In this document: positions 22,565 to 35,053 of the stretch, in pieces
Layout of the letters: each line of letters begins with the position of its first letter
Numbering within the stretch: position 1 is the stretch's first letter
DNA from: Circinella minor
Lineage: Eukaryota > Mucoromycota > Mucoromycetes > Mucorales > Lichtheimiaceae
Assembly: GCA_016758965.1 (NCBI GenBank)
Contig: JAEPRB010000022.1
Span: 1 to 64,000 of the forward strand
DNA: 64,000 nt
Reading direction: 5' to 3'
Notes under the pieces: generated by a model
The model's input: the letters and a program-made list of their open reading frames with translations, nothing else
What the model was told of the DNA's origin: nothing
Databases searched by the model: none
Position numbers and translations under genes: made by a program

Positions 22565-22774
22565 TCACTGTCGTTGCCAACATCAGTCGAGACTCGATTA
22601 TATCGTCTATATACATCACGAGCATATCGACCAATTAACATCTGCCAACTTTGCTATATGATGATTGATACACCTACTCACTTTCTAGTCACTTGTCTCT
22701 CTCGCTCGTCGGTTTGGACTCTTGGTGATCTACCTTTTATTGTGAACCTTTGGACTCAAGTTTCCTTCGAGTAA
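22565..22774 (+). mobile_element. Non-LTR retrotransposon (LINE) C-terminal scrap
   Basis: The frame reads PTSVETRLYRLYTSRAY, then ICQLCYMMIDTPTHFLVTC, then SSVW. LINE reverse transcriptase proteins of zygomycetes end in a C-x2-C-x(n)-DTP-x-HFL-x-x-C-x(n)-VW zinc-knuckle-like segment, and the match is clear. Upstream reverse transcriptase blocks are not seen, consistent with 5' truncation. The frame stops at 22774. Confidence 0.65.
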
Positions 22775-24942
22775 CCATGAAGTTCTACTAGTGCCAAAAT
22801 GAAAATATGGACTTGTCCCAAAATGAAAAAACCAAGTGCAAAGTAAAAAACGCATTGTCGGCCATTCTAATATTCATCACGCGCTAAGTTATATCCCCCC
22901 ATCAGCCAAATGGAAATTCGTGTCACGCCAAGTTGAAAAGGAAGGTGCGTCAAACATTAATGAAAATCCTGTATAATGGTTCTTTTTCCTTTTTTTTTCT
23001 GCTCCTTATTATATTGAGATATCTTTAAATAGCAAAAAGAAAAAGCTAAAGTATATTTAGAATAATTACACTTTTAAAAAGTATGTTATCTGGAGTCATG
23101 TATGCATCACATAACTGTTTACTGCGATACTATTATTATGAATGACCTTTATTTGCATTGAATAGAAATATAAACAGTTGAGCATATAGATATTTTCTGT
23201 GGCTTTTTTATATATCGTGATTCAATACATGCAGATAGTTATCGCTTTAAATAGTATTTTTAACAGAATAAATAACGTCCACAATATTTATTATTATTCT
23301 GTTGATAAATTCTCCAAACGTAATCAACTTAACTAATAGGCGCCTATATATTTTTTTTCAGAATATACATTTCTTGCTAACAATTTCATACTTGAATGTG
23401 ATGAAAATTTTTTTCCTACATATAAATTATCATATAAAGCATCTATTTGCAGAAGGGAGAACGAGAAAAAATGGGTGGGGGAAAGCGTGTGTGTTTACTT
23501 CTTTTTGCCATATTCTTTTACAAGTGCCAGCACTCTGGGTCGTACACCGTCTGTTTCTTTGGCGTTTTTCTTAATAAGTTTGATGTGGCGAAATACTTTT
23601 GCCGAGTAAATGTCGTCAAAAGCTCACTAACCTGCTGTAAAATTTTTTTTTTCTTGCCAATAATTATATGTATATATATATTTTGCATTTAAACAGAAAT
23701 ATGTAAGCATTTGAAACTATTATTTTGGTGGGACCAATATAAATAGCCCCTGTTAATTAAGTTAATTTCTTTCCTGGCGGGTAGAATGAATATCCTCATT
23801 TATGAATATGGGGATCTTTATTAAAGAAAAAAAAAAGAGGGTATAGTAATACTGGGGGGTGGGCTGGATGGAACGTTAAAGCATAATGTCGGGAAAAGAA
23901 GATGGGTTTTGAGCGGATTACTATTATATTTTAATTATTTAATTTTTCTATCGAGACAAAAAACATATAAAAGTTGGTCTCAGCTTCCCTTTCGGAAATT
24001 GTAAACAAAACTGATTTTGTCATATTGTTATTGTTATTGGAGAGGCTTTTATTTGGAGTCACCAAGAAGTTATATAAAAAAAAGAACTAGAACAGTTTAT
24101 CCGCACAGAAAAAAAGAAGAATCGATCAGGAGAAATGTGTTCAAATTGGGGGGGGGATGTAAAGAAAGAAATAAACAAGAGGAGGCAAAGGAGGATTTAA
24201 AGTAGATATGGTATGAGAGGGGTTGTAGTATATTATATTTGCCAACAGGTTCCAAAAAATAAAAGAGAGCAGCAGATGGTGTCAGAAATAAATCAGTGTA
24301 ACAGCGACAATTAAAAAAAACTAATCACATGTCTGGTTCTTTTTTTTTTTTTTTTTTTTCGAAACTAACAAAGAAAAAATTATTATTGTTATTATTATTA
24401 TTGTTGTTGTTTATTATTGAAAAAAGTTCCTGAATAGCAAGAAAAGAAGTAAAACGATTTCCTTATTTAATCTATTGTTTAGGAAGTGCAGGCAATCATT
24501 TTTGTTGTAATATATATATATAATAGAATAAAATAAAAAATACACTAATACTGAACCAAGTTCACGATTTCCTGGAGCCTCTTTTGGACAAGTTGCAGAC
24601 CACGTCTTTCTTTTTTTATATCTTTGCCTAAACTACTCAGGAACAAAAAAAAAGTACTCTCTTTTTTTTTTGCTTCTTTCCTTTTTCTTTTTTTTAACAA
24701 AAAAAAACAAAAAAAATCCACAGATATATACTCAAAAAAAAACCCCTCGTTTTTTTATTTATTTATTATTACTTTCTCCTCTTTTTTTTTTTTTTTGTAT
24801 TTGCCACACGCAACAATATATATTCTTTCCTTTATTGTGTTGTTTGTGGTATTTACACCCTTATTATCATTATTGCATATAAATACAAAATAATCCCATT
24901 TTATCAAATATATAACATTAATCATTATCATCATCAATCACT
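22775..24942. other. Long intergenic region upstream of the 577-aa gene
   Basis: No recognised gene. The frames at 23302-23692, 24017-24205 and 24624-24893 are compositionally biased. Poly-T tracts (24340-24360, 24780-24797) and pyrimidine-rich sequence precede the ATG at 24943, as is common in promoters and 5' UTRs of this window. Confidence 0.4.
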
Positions 24943-26676
24943 ATGGTAATTGAAGAAGAACCACCAGGTGTAAAAATAGATAGTAATATTAGCGACATCA
25001 AACCAACTGGAACAGTAGTAACAACGGGATCCCATGACCAGCAACACCAAAATGATCATCATCAGCCTAATGACGATGTAACCAAATTATATAACGAATT
25101 AGATGGGCTTTTAAGAGTATTTACTTCCGAGGCTCAGCAAAAATTCGATATAGATCAACATGTTGCTAGCCCGCCACAGCTGCAACGTATTCGGCAAACC
25201 ATGCAACAAGTTCAACGGTTTGTGCCAGTGGTAGGACTCGTTGGGACTCCTAATGCTTATAGCTTGCGCCAAACTCTTATGCGTACAGCAATCGAAATGC
25301 TTGAACATTATGAAACCACATGTCGACAACGGCGTATCAGAACTATCCCAGAAGAAGAAAACATCGAGCAGCTCATGGTGGATTGGCATACTTTGAGTCA
25401 AGCGTATGATGATAAAAGTAAAGAACACGGAATTTTAACTCGTCTTTTGGGAGACGTTGCGCAGTTGAAAAAGGCGTGGCGTAAGCCTGATCAAGTAGAA
25501 AGCATTGTTACTTCCTTATTGGCATCGTGTGAAGTACGACCTGGCATGTATGCTGCGACTATTGATCGTCAAAACTATGCACAATTAGGCTTAAAACGAA
25601 AAGCACTCGGTACTCGACAAATTGTATTTGAATGTGGACGATTGAATCGTAGTAACCAAATTGACGCGATCGTGGATTTGTGCCATCGGTTTTCGACCAT
25701 CTTTATGCAGAACGCTCAACATAACCTCGCACAGATTGAAAATCAGATTAGTCTGGCAAGGCCGTCTGCGCTGGCTCGCAAATTGAAACGGCTGTATGAT
25801 AGTGTGTTTTATATACCACAAAGTAGTAGTGATAATAGTACCAACACGTCCAATACAAGCAATATTAGTCACAGCAGCGGTGAAAATAATAATAACGAAA
25901 ATTTACATCATCATAATAATCATCAACGAACGACAGAAACTGAAACAACAACAACGAAGCAACATCGACACCGGGTACTTAGTCAAGGCGCCGCAACGCC
26001 ATTTCGGCTAACAAGTGCCATGACAACGCCTTCCTTCATTTGGTATCCCACACGCGAAACAGCTGCAGACTTTCCTATACTGACCATGCCAGCTCCTACC
26101 TTTGTTCCCGCACCATGGCAATGGCTTGATTTATTAAAACCTAGAAAACCATATCAATCCGTCTTATTTGGTCTTATCAAAAAACGTCGTTCATCACTCG
26201 TTACAGGCCCGGCACCTATAGCAACAACCAGTACTACCGCCATTGCCATGAAATCAAACAATAGAAGCAACAACGAGGATACAACAGAAGATGCGAATAG
26301 CCAACGTGCTGAACCGCCTTCTTCATTGTGGGCACCTACAAATACTGAGGCTATCATAAAAGAAGTTAATTATGATACACCATTTGCAACCATGTCCGTA
26401 GATCATTTATGCCAGCATTTGTCCCGTGTTGGATACCAATTTTATGAAGATGTCACAAATAATGCACGACTTGGATATCATCAAGATAGTCGAGTACTTC
26501 AAGGAATCGGCCAGGACCTTGTGGAAATATATATGAGTTTACAACTTGAATCAGCACGATCCAGTATGCAAAAAATTTTAACTGTATTACAACAACTGGC
26601 TTTACTGGATGATCGACCTGTCACGCCAACAACCAACAATAGCACAGCATTACGTCCTTCCATTTCATCCGTTTAA
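24943..26676 (+). CDS. 577-aa conserved-looking protein of unknown function
   Basis: One uninterrupted frame. The first ~45 residues are acidic/His-Gln-rich and probably disordered. Residues ~45-280 are rich in amphipathic helices (LYNELDGLLRVF, LRQTLMRTAIEMLEHYETTC, RFSTIFMQNAQHNLAQIENQ). A Ser/Asn/His/Thr-rich linker follows (~285-350). A second globular part has WQWLDLLKPRKPYQSVLFGL, and a C-terminal helical part (VDHLCQHLSRVGYQFYED onward) ends near residue 560. No signal peptide, membrane segment or catalytic motif is visible, and I do not recognise a family. Length, balanced codon use and helical periodicity make it a real gene. Confidence 0.8.
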   Translation: MVIEEEPPGVKIDSNISDIKPTGTVVTTGSHDQQHQNDHHQPNDDVTKLYNELDGLLRVFTSEAQQKFDIDQHVASPPQLQRIRQTMQQVQRFVPVVGLVGTPNAYSLRQTLMRTAIEMLEHYETTCRQRRIRTIPEEENIEQLMVDWHTLSQAYDDKSKEHGILTRLLGDVAQLKKAWRKPDQVESIVTSLLASCEVRPGMYAATIDRQNYAQLGLKRKALGTRQIVFECGRLNRSNQIDAIVDLCHRFSTIFMQNAQHNLAQIENQISLARPSALARKLKRLYDSVFYIPQSSSDNSTNTSNTSNISHSSGENNNNENLHHHNNHQRTTETETTTTKQHRHRVLSQGAATPFRLTSAMTTPSFIWYPTRETAADFPILTMPAPTFVPAPWQWLDLLKPRKPYQSVLFGLIKKRRSSLVTGPAPIATTSTTAIAMKSNNRSNNEDTTEDANSQRAEPPSSLWAPTNTEAIIKEVNYDTPFATMSVDHLCQHLSRVGYQFYEDVTNNARLGYHQDSRVLQGIGQDLVEIYMSLQLESARSSMQKILTVLQQLALLDDRPVTPTTNNSTALRPSISSV

Positions 26677-27135
26677 AAGCTTTATTTTTATTATTTTTAT
26701 TTTTATTTTTGTATACAATCATTATAATTATATCTTGTCATATTCTTATTCATTATTATCTATCTTATATTTTTATCATTCATATATACCCTTTCTTCTT
26801 CTTCTCCTCCACAGACTGACTTCAACCATTTCCTTTTTTATTGTTTTACAAACATATATATTTATATACACAATAATAACACCAAAAGAAAAAAAAAATC
26901 AACAGCACTCATACTATATATAACAACTTTGTAGATGCATATTCATTCCCTTTTACATCGCCCCAACTTATTAAAGCTTATTTTCATATTATCTTTTCAA
27001 CAAAAAAATAATAATAATTTTTTTTTATATCAAATCCAAACAATCAAACAAAAGAAAAAATTTAAGTTATTTAAAAAAACATAATATTCTTTTTTTAGAG
27101 ACTGAATATAGACAGAAAAAAGGTTTTTATTTTGT
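26677..27135. other. Convergent 3' flanks
   Basis: AT-rich sequence between the convergent 577-aa gene and eS30, probably holding both 3' ends. Short T-rich frames here are noise. Confidence 0.5.
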
Positions 27136-27652
27136 CTAAGGACCTTGAGTAGGAGCAGGGTTCATCTTGCGCTTGCCACCGAAAGAAGTGGTAACGTTAA
27201 CGAAACGACGGCTATAATAAAAAATAAATAAATTAGATTAATATTTCACAAAAATAAAAATAAAATGATTTACTGTTTTTTTTAATGAATTCCAATGGTG
27301 GTTGGGGAAAAAATACTTACTTGTAAATTTGTCTCTTCTTAGCGCGACCAGTCAAAGCCTTCTTCTTTTCTTGCTTGGCAACCTTGGGGGTTTGCGACTT
27401 AACTTTACCGGCACGAGCCAAAGAACCGTGGACTTTACCCTATTATAAAAAAAAAAAAATTAAAAGGATTTAAAAAAATACGTATATATTATTATTTTAA
27501 ATATAATTAGTATTTATAATTAAATCGTTGGCATTTTAATTAATTCTCTTTCAATTGAATTAAAGAAAAATAAAAAAGTAAAGTTTCTTCAAAATAAAAA
27601 AAAAAAATGTATATATATATAAAAAAAACAAAATGGGTAGGTGCCGTACCAT
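27136..27652 (-). CDS. RPS30: 40S ribosomal protein eS30
   Basis: Three exons: the ATG alone (27652-27650), 27440-27321 and 27211-27136. Recognisable eS30 blocks are [52 protein letters not shown]. An intron directly after the ATG is also found in the yeast genes. No ubiquitin-like fusion is visible, as expected for fungi. The exon 2/3 join is TAC AA|C CGT. Anomaly: exon 2 is 120 nt where 119 are needed; a TTTT run where TTT is expected splits the conserved HGS-LAR block between two frames. A homopolymer error is the simplest explanation. Confidence 0.85.
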
Positions 27653-27945
27653 GATGTGTTGTTGAGGAAAAAGGAGGAACCGTACTCGTAAGGTCAAAAG
27701 GTTTTAAGTTGTATGTCCAAGCCACATAAAAAAAAAACCTCGTCAAAAATCCGACTCTTAATTTTTTCTTCGCTGCGCCAAAAAAAAAAAATTGGAGCGT
27801 CTTTTTTTTTTTTTACTGCGCTATTACAATTAAATGCTCGATTTATATTAAGATAAAATAGGGTATCATATGGTTACAATATGATCCCATGCTTTATTAT
27901 AAATAATTGAATATTATTTGTATGTAAATTATTCTACTATTGTAT

Positions 27946-30900
27946 CTACCATACAGCACACTTTTTCTGAGGATTCATTGGACTTCCTACAGGACATTGA
28001 AAAACCTTTGAAAACTCTGGGAAGTTTTGAAGAGGACCAATAATTCGATATTGTTCCAATGCATGGGTATCACTGGTTGCCTGCAACATTAAAAAAAAAG
28101 ATGACCGTTGCTTAGTATAATAGCATATATTTATTTGAATTGTTACTTATTTGATTTACTTACCAATGAAACAGCTGATTCAGGTCGTCGAGCACTACAC
28201 CAAGTAATACCGTAGTTGACAAAGAATAAAGCTTCTGGTGATAAATCAATTCCTGGTAATTTTTCATGTTTGGGTTTTTGACCATTTACTAATTCACCAC
28301 CGTTCCATACTTGTTGAAAAGCATGATAACCAGCAATAACTCCTCCATTATCTGCAATATTTTCACCAAGACTTAACTATTATATAATTCAATTAATGAT
28401 GAGAGAACTTATATGAATTTTTAGGCTAATTACTGTTTTTTTTTTAAAGAAAAAAAAAAGTAGAAATGTTATATTTTTACCTTGCCGTTCAAATGGACTA
28501 CTTTACCATCAGGTCCTGAAAACGTATAGTTATTATATTGAGTAATAAAACATTGAGATAATTCATCATAATGCTTTGTTGTTTCTGGAGTCCACCATTC
28601 GGTTAGTATTCCATCACCATCATAAAATCTACCATATCTATCAAATGCGTGCTTCAAAAAAATACACGTTCAATTTAATTAGTAACGATAGTAATTGACG
28701 TTAAAAAAATAATTATATTTAACTTACTGTAAGTTCATGTCCAACAAGGTAACCTAGTGAACCATATTTGAGGTAATCAGGTGCATCTGATTGATAAATA
28801 GGGGCTTGAGCAATTCCTGCCAAAATTACAATCTATTATAAAATTAATAGAATAAATTTTTACGTTGTTAAAGAAAAAACATTTGTATATCACAAATAAA
28901 AAGAAAACCTGCCATTAGTTATATACTCTATACCTCATTATTTATTAAGTTATAGTAGGCATTTACTGTATCAGGAGACTAACAATGAAAAGAAAAAAAA
29001 ATATGTTTATCAATTAGTTTTAAACTATTTCGGAATCACAATAACTGATCCTTCTTATATATGTTTTCACTGCTTCATTTAACAACTTGAGCATTACCAT
29101 GTCCCATTCATCCTTATCTACAGGTTTTCCAATTTTTGCCCTGGCACGTTCAAGACCCCATTTCGTAGCACTTAATTCAGTAGCAAGAAATGATTCATCC
29201 GAAATTGTAATCGAGCTATAATATTTTTGTAGTTGTTCTGGCTCTCTTTCATCGGGAGACGCGATATTATAGGCCACCTTGGTTTTAATCTTGTTGGCTT
29301 TATCAATAGCTGCTTCCAATGTAGGTTTATCAAGCCATTCACAACCTGCTAAAATATTCAATAATGTGTCATGAACAATATTGATAGAAGCTTCTAATTT
29401 GTCACGTTCATTTTTGCCACCAAATTTACGCATGGCATAGTAACGTCCTTGGATCATACCCATGGTACCCTCTGTGTAGGAAACACATGAGTCGTAACGT
29501 GGAGGGTATTCAGTTGTACCACTTAATATTGTGGTAGTGACAGGTTGCCATGCCTGTCGTGTGGCGGTATCTAGTGCGTATGTCCATTTAATAAGGGTTT
29601 TGACCATAAAAAAATCTTTGATGGCTTGTACGTCAGCTATTGTTTGGTGGCTATCCTTGTCACTACTGGATTGTTGAGATCCTTTCTCTGAAGAAGAAAT
29701 AGATGGTGCTAACCAAGAAGTCAAGTTGCCGAAAAATGCGGGAACGTTCACAATGACATATTCTGGTTGTGGTGTTCCCTCTTCAATAAAACATCCAATG
29801 AGTTTTTCCCAATTCACAATTGGGTATTTTACTTGAAGGTCGTGAATGGTCATAGGATTATATAGTTCTCTTGGATCTTGCATTTGATCTCTGTATTATT
29901 ATTAGTAGTAGTTCCAATGATTAGTTAGGTTTGATGAATAGCTTAAAGTTAAATTTTGTCTTATAACACTAGCAACCCAAGATTTCTTTATAAAATTATT
30001 AGGTTAAATTAATAATACGTATAATATAAATAAGAATAAAAAGCTTACGGATCTAAACTAATTGAAGCTACGAATATCTCGAGATTAATTACACGATCGA
30101 CAATAGCATTCACTTCATCCCTAGATAGCAATTTTAATTTTGCTTCTTTTGCTTTTTGTAATCGTAACGCCGAATTATTATCATTGTTATTCTCGTTACC
30201 AAGTGCTGTATTGAGCAAATGAATCATACTTTGACGATACAATTTCATGGCACCAGGATCACTGTAATAATTTTTTGGTAATGTGAGATGAGCTTGAGAT
30301 AACTTGATAGCATAACTATCAGGATGCTTATCATCTGGTTCAACGTAAGCTGAAAAAAGTGAAGAAACAGATTGATTTACAGTTTCCATCAATGCTGTTG
30401 TAAATGTCTCTATATTCAATGTTTTTTCTGACGACGATAATGGTATAAATGCATCTAGGATCTTGGTAATTAATGGATAAACAGGTGTTGGCCCCTGAGC
30501 ATCGATGGCATCGGTATTCATACATTGCTTATAGTAAGATTGAGCTTTATCAAAGTTTTGTTGATCTATTTCCGCTTGACTATCTTGATCCGTTGTATGA
30601 AATTCTGACATATCCCATTCGATTGTGTTAATTAAATCGTTATAGGTGCCTTCATACACTTTACGCAATATATCTCTGTTTTCGTGATTGATGGTCTCTA
30701 AGGTACCAATCTCTAATAATGGTTGAGAAATTGAAAATAAAGATTATAAATAATAATTAATTGTGATTAATAGTTTTTTTTTTGAGTTGATTGCAGGGGG
30801 GAGGGAAAACATGAAAACTCTCTACTTCTCCTTTTATCTTAAAGAAAAAAGATGCCATTCATATGATTCAGTTCACTTTTTTTTTTTTTAAAAAAAAAAA

Positions 30901-31280
30901 AGGAAAAAATAATAATCTATATACACTTACGCCCTTTATGAGCTGGTATTTCCTGATTGTTCTTGAGCCATGTTCCACCTATACATATAATAATATTCAA
31001 ATAAATTAATGTCCATTATTAAAAAATGAAAACGTTTATTGGTAACGTAAATATATTATTTTATCGTACATGCGTATTTATAAAAGTCATCACAAGGGTC
31101 AACATTAAAGTCAACATATTCTTTAATTGATTTCGCTGCTTCAATACAAGTTTGTGTTTGACAATCAGGTTCAGTTACTTGTATCTCGTTTGCGCTCACA
31201 AGACTTCCGAACATACTAATATGAGCCGTCAAAAAGAACAAGAAAAAAAAAACGAAAAAGCAAGGGGAAAAGGGGAGCAA
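27946..31280 (-). CDS. M13 (neprilysin-like) zinc metallopeptidase
   Basis: Nine exons with consistent phases: 31280-31070, 30978-30931, 30712-30049, 29890-29026, 28978-28934, 28832-28728, 28651-28481, 28376-28164 and 28080-27946, giving 818 residues, usual for M13. A hydrophobic N-terminus (residues ~1-30, FFVFFFLFFLTAHI) is a signal peptide or anchor. Then come DPCDDFYKYACGTWLKNN, NAYYN, the zinc motif GHELTHAFD (HExxH near 643-647), GENIADNGG (third zinc ligand Glu near 708) and a C-terminal CAVW. These are the signature elements of neprilysin/endothelin-converting-enzyme peptidases, which cleave small peptides outside the cytosol. All catalytic residues are present, so it should be active. 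Substrate unknown. Confidence 0.93.
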
Positions 31281-31567
31281 ATAAGTAAAAAAAAAAAAAA
31301 AAAGAAAGAAAGAAAGAGAGAGAGAATTAAAAAAAAAAGAATATAAAACAAATTCTTTTTTATAGTTGTTACTACTTGTTTATCTTTCCAATGATAACAA
31401 TTAGGTATGCACTTTAGTTTTATATATACATAAAAAACTTTTTACAGTATGAAGAAATGACAAGGATAAATACGCCGTTTTTATAAAAGCTTTCCCTTTT
31501 TTTCCTTTTGTTCCGCTTTTAGCCCCTTTATTAACCTTTTAGTGTAATAATACAATAAGAAGTCGAT

Positions 31568-31605
<38 letters not shown>

Positions 31606-31720
31606 CTAAAACATGTTTTTTCTCCTGACCTTTAAAGAGGGAGCTTTTTTTTTAAAAAAAAAATGAGTATTCCTACATGGTAAAAATAATTTGCTATATA
31701 AACTTTAAATTAAATGGCGT
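31281..31720. other. Intergenic region with (TA)n tract
   Basis: Upstream of the M13 gene. Purine-rich sequence at 31285-31345 and a (TA)n microsatellite at 31571-31613. Confidence 0.5.
31571..31613. repeat. (TA)n microsatellite
   Basis: About 21 TA units without interruption; likely variable in length between isolates. Confidence 0.9.
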
Positions 31721-32095
31721 ATGCACTGGCTTCCTTCATACCCGTTACAAGACTGTGGTTGTGGCGCATCAGCAGCTACTAGAGAACACTATATCACCTG
31801 CTCACTTCTGCAATACCATCTACAAAAACTACTAGATACCTTTGGTTCTTTACCAAACCTAGTTTCACCTCAACAGTCTATAAATCATATTCTAAACAGG
31901 TTACCACGTTCCGAAGTTGGTCTTACTCTTGGTAAATGGTAATCCACTTTACTTTACGTTCTTCGGGAAATTGACAGGCTAAGTCATCCAGCTGACTCAT
32001 ATAACTATGTTGAAGAACCAACACCAGAAGAAGTCCTTCAGGCAGCAACCACAATCATATATCCCCTCCAAACATATAAACATACGTACTAGTAA
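31715..32095 (+). mobile_element. Second LINE C-terminal scrap
   Basis: The frame 31721-31942 reads CGCGASAATREHYITCSLL, then NHILNRLPRSEVG. After a TAA, a neighbouring frame gives LREIDRLSHPADSYNYVEEP. This order (C-x-C...REHY-x-x-C...ILN-LP...LR-x-ID-x-LSHP) is characteristic of the C-terminal end of zygomycete non-LTR retrotransposon polyproteins. It differs from the 22.6-kb scrap, so a different LINE family is represented. Only the tail survives. Confidence 0.6.
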
Positions 32096-33309
32096 CTATT
32101 CCATCATTCCTTACACTATCTTACTATCTAGTATTTTAGTTAACCATTATCTCACTTCCACCAAACCTTTTCCCATTACGGTTTTTTTTAGTTATGGTAC
32201 GTATCAATGGTTTTAAAACCCACTTTTATATTTTTTTTTCTCATCCCTTTGTACTGCAAGGAAGCGACTCCATGTCTATAGACGAATGTTACTCGGGCTT
32301 TCATAATAAATAAACAAATATTTTCAACTAGAACATTTTAAAAATGAGGAGATATGAATATATATTATTCACCATGAATAATAGTATCATTTTCCATGCT
32401 ATGTATTGTATTTAGTTGAAAAACGCAGAAACTAACATTTTATGTTGTGACATTTTTTAATTTACAAAACAAAAAAAAAAAAAAAATGATACAATAGCCA
32501 CAATTTAGTTATAGTATAATTTGTGGATAACTGGCAGCTAAAATCGTAAAGTATATAGGTTTTCCTTACCCACTTGGTTGTAACTTTTATGGTCGTCAAT
32601 AAGTACGTAAATATATATAGAAGTTTAATATCATAATCATACGTAGTAGCAACACTTGAAATTTAATGATGAGAATTATTTACAGCTATATTACGTACGT
32701 AGAATATTTAAAACTATTATTATAGTTCAGTCTCAAGTTTTTATATAACTGATTAAAAATACTGTTTTGTCTCTTTTCTCTCTTTTATCATTATAAAGAT
32801 ATAATATTATAGTTTATGATATGTAAAAATAAATGATATACCTAACATTTTTTTTTTATCAACACTATGTAGAAAAAAAAATGTTTTAAAAAGTTGATGT
32901 ACGTAGGTGATAAACTTGATAAATAAATTGTATTTATAGACAGTTGATATCAAGTCTACCTACATATCTAACTTAATTTGTCCTCCCCATCCCAAATTAT
33001 AGTATTATAATTAACATATGGAAAACCTTAATCAACATACATGCATACTAATGAAAAATTGAGTTTATTTTCAGTAAAAAAAAAAAAGTAGAGGCAATTT
33101 GTTGTCCTTTATTGAAAACAAGGAAATGGTTCCTGTTTATTTAGAAAATGTGGGGAAATTTTTGGCATTCATGCTTAATAACACTGAACCTTTCACATGT
33201 TATATATGAATAAACCCCGATAAATTATAATGTGTCAGCCCTTTTAAAAGAACGGGTATCTTTTTTATCCTCTTTTCACACACAAAATAACTTTCAAATA
33301 GATAGCAGA
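32096..33309. other. AT-rich intergenic region
   Basis: No coding signal. The 33180-33309 part is the likely promoter of the SDR gene. Confidence 0.5.
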
Positions 33310-34714
33310 ATGCAAATTAAGGGAAACACTTTTATTGTTACTGGAGGGTAAAAAATTGACAATGGTCTAATATTATAATAATAATAATAATAATAATAAA
33401 AAAGAAAACCACAGTAGACTAGTGGACCAAAAATGATTTAGAAATGTCATGTTGACAATTGCGATTCTCTTTTAAAAAATATATATAGCGCCAGTGGTCT
33501 TGGTGAAGCTACTGTAAGAGAACTTTTACAACGTGGTGCTAACGTTGCTGTAAGTTTATATATTTATATATTTATATATAGATAAATAATATTTGAATTT
33601 TCTACACATATGATTGAGAGCTGTGCCTAATTTTTTTTTTTCATTATACATAAGATTTTCGATTTGAATGAAGAAGGATCGTAAGTTTATTATTATCTTA
33701 CAATACTTTTTATTTTTTTTATAATGGATGGATGATTATTTATAAGTTTATATTTGTATCTATTAGTGAAGAACTTGCAAAATCACTTGGACCTAATGCA
33801 TTTGCTGCTGGTAAAGTGGATGTTACATCAGAAGAACTTGTAAAAAATGCTATTGAAAAGACTGTTCAAAAATTTGGTAAAATTGCTGGTGTAGTAAGTA
33901 ATCCTTTCTTTTAATATGATTCAAAGTTATGATCAAGATAAACAAAAATAAAAAAAAATTGATATATTCATTTCAAATAGATTAATTGTGGAGGTGTAGC
34001 ATCAGCAGCAAAGGTACAGTACAGTAATTTCGATGACAAGAATACAGGGTTTTAAATGATTTTTGGATTTATTAGATGGCTCGTCGTGGTAACAGCAAAC
34101 ATACTATGACTTTGGAAATCTTTGAATTTACTATTCGTGTTAACTTGATCGGTACCTTTAATGTATGTCGTCAAGTCGCACAAGTCATGGCCAACCAAGA
34201 TCCTTTTAATGAAGATGGTTAGTAAATAGATTACATTTGGAATTTAGATATAAACTTAGGTTGAATATATATATATATGTTACGAAAATGGATGAAAAAG
34301 AGAAAAGGAAATACCCAAATGAATAAGGTTCAATAATTAATTTTTTAAACATTGATAGGTGAACGAGGTGTAATTATCAATACGGCCTCTGTTGCATATC
34401 AAGATGGTCAAGCAGGTCAAACTGCTTATTCTGCTTCAAAGGGTGGTGTTGCTTCTATGACACTTCCAGCTGCTCGTGATTTAGCACCTGCAGGTATCCG
34501 TGTGATGGCCATTGCACCTGGTATCTTTGAAACAAATATGACTGCTGTTATGCCAGATCGTGCTAAACAACAAATTATTAAGGATGCTATCTTCCCAGCT
34601 CGTATGGGTAAAGCACCTGAGTTTTCTGGTTTAGCGTGCCATATCATTGAAAATGGTATGTTAAGTGGTGAAGTGATTCGTATTGACGGTGCAAGCAGAT
34701 TGGGCAAATTGTAA
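33310..34714 (+). CDS. Short-chain dehydrogenase, HSD10-like (3-hydroxyacyl-CoA dehydrogenase type 2)
   Basis: Seven exons with consistent phases: 33310-33347, 33489-33549, 33655-33680, 33767-33893, 33981-34013, 34076-34217 and 34359-34714, giving 260 residues; human HSD17B10 has 261. The nucleotide-binding motif is split by intron 1 (TGG|ASGLG, residues ~11-18). FDLNEEG gives the Asp expected for NAD(H) preference. INCGGVA replaces the NAG motif. The catalytic Ser is in [14 protein letters not shown] and the YxxxK in [17 protein letters not shown] follows. HSD10 enzymes act in mitochondrial short-chain fatty acid and branched-chain amino acid oxidation. Family membership is firm; the exact substrate is inferred. 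Confidence 0.92.
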
Positions 34715-34786
34715 AAACAATAACTTTTGGTAATAAAATAAATGTGTGGAACTATAAATATTACATCACCAAGAAAACTACCTGTC

Positions 34787-34827
<41 letters not shown>

Positions 34828-35053
34828 CCTTTTTCTATTACTTTAATAACTTGGAAGGTGAAAGAGGGAGAAGAAGGAGAATAACCTTAAACAATAACAT
34901 TTAATCAGCTTAATGATTTATGATAATGGTAGATTAAAAGTGAACAAGATGTTTCCTTTTATTTAGTTTAATAATACCATTAATTATAAATACATTACAT
35001 TATATTACAGAAAATAATCAAAAAAAAAAATAGCGCATTATTTTGTTTGTTTG
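34715..35053. other. Convergent 3' flanks (SDR and THI6)
   Basis: AT-rich with a long poly-T run at 34793-34820; no gene. Confidence 0.6.

Noticed and set aside
24624..24893. 89-codon Phe/Lys-rich frame before the 577-aa gene
   Set aside because: Generated by poly-T and poly-A runs in the likely promoter/5' UTR.
34426..34788. 120-codon frame antisense to the SDR
   Set aside because: Exact antisense of the conserved SDR last exon.
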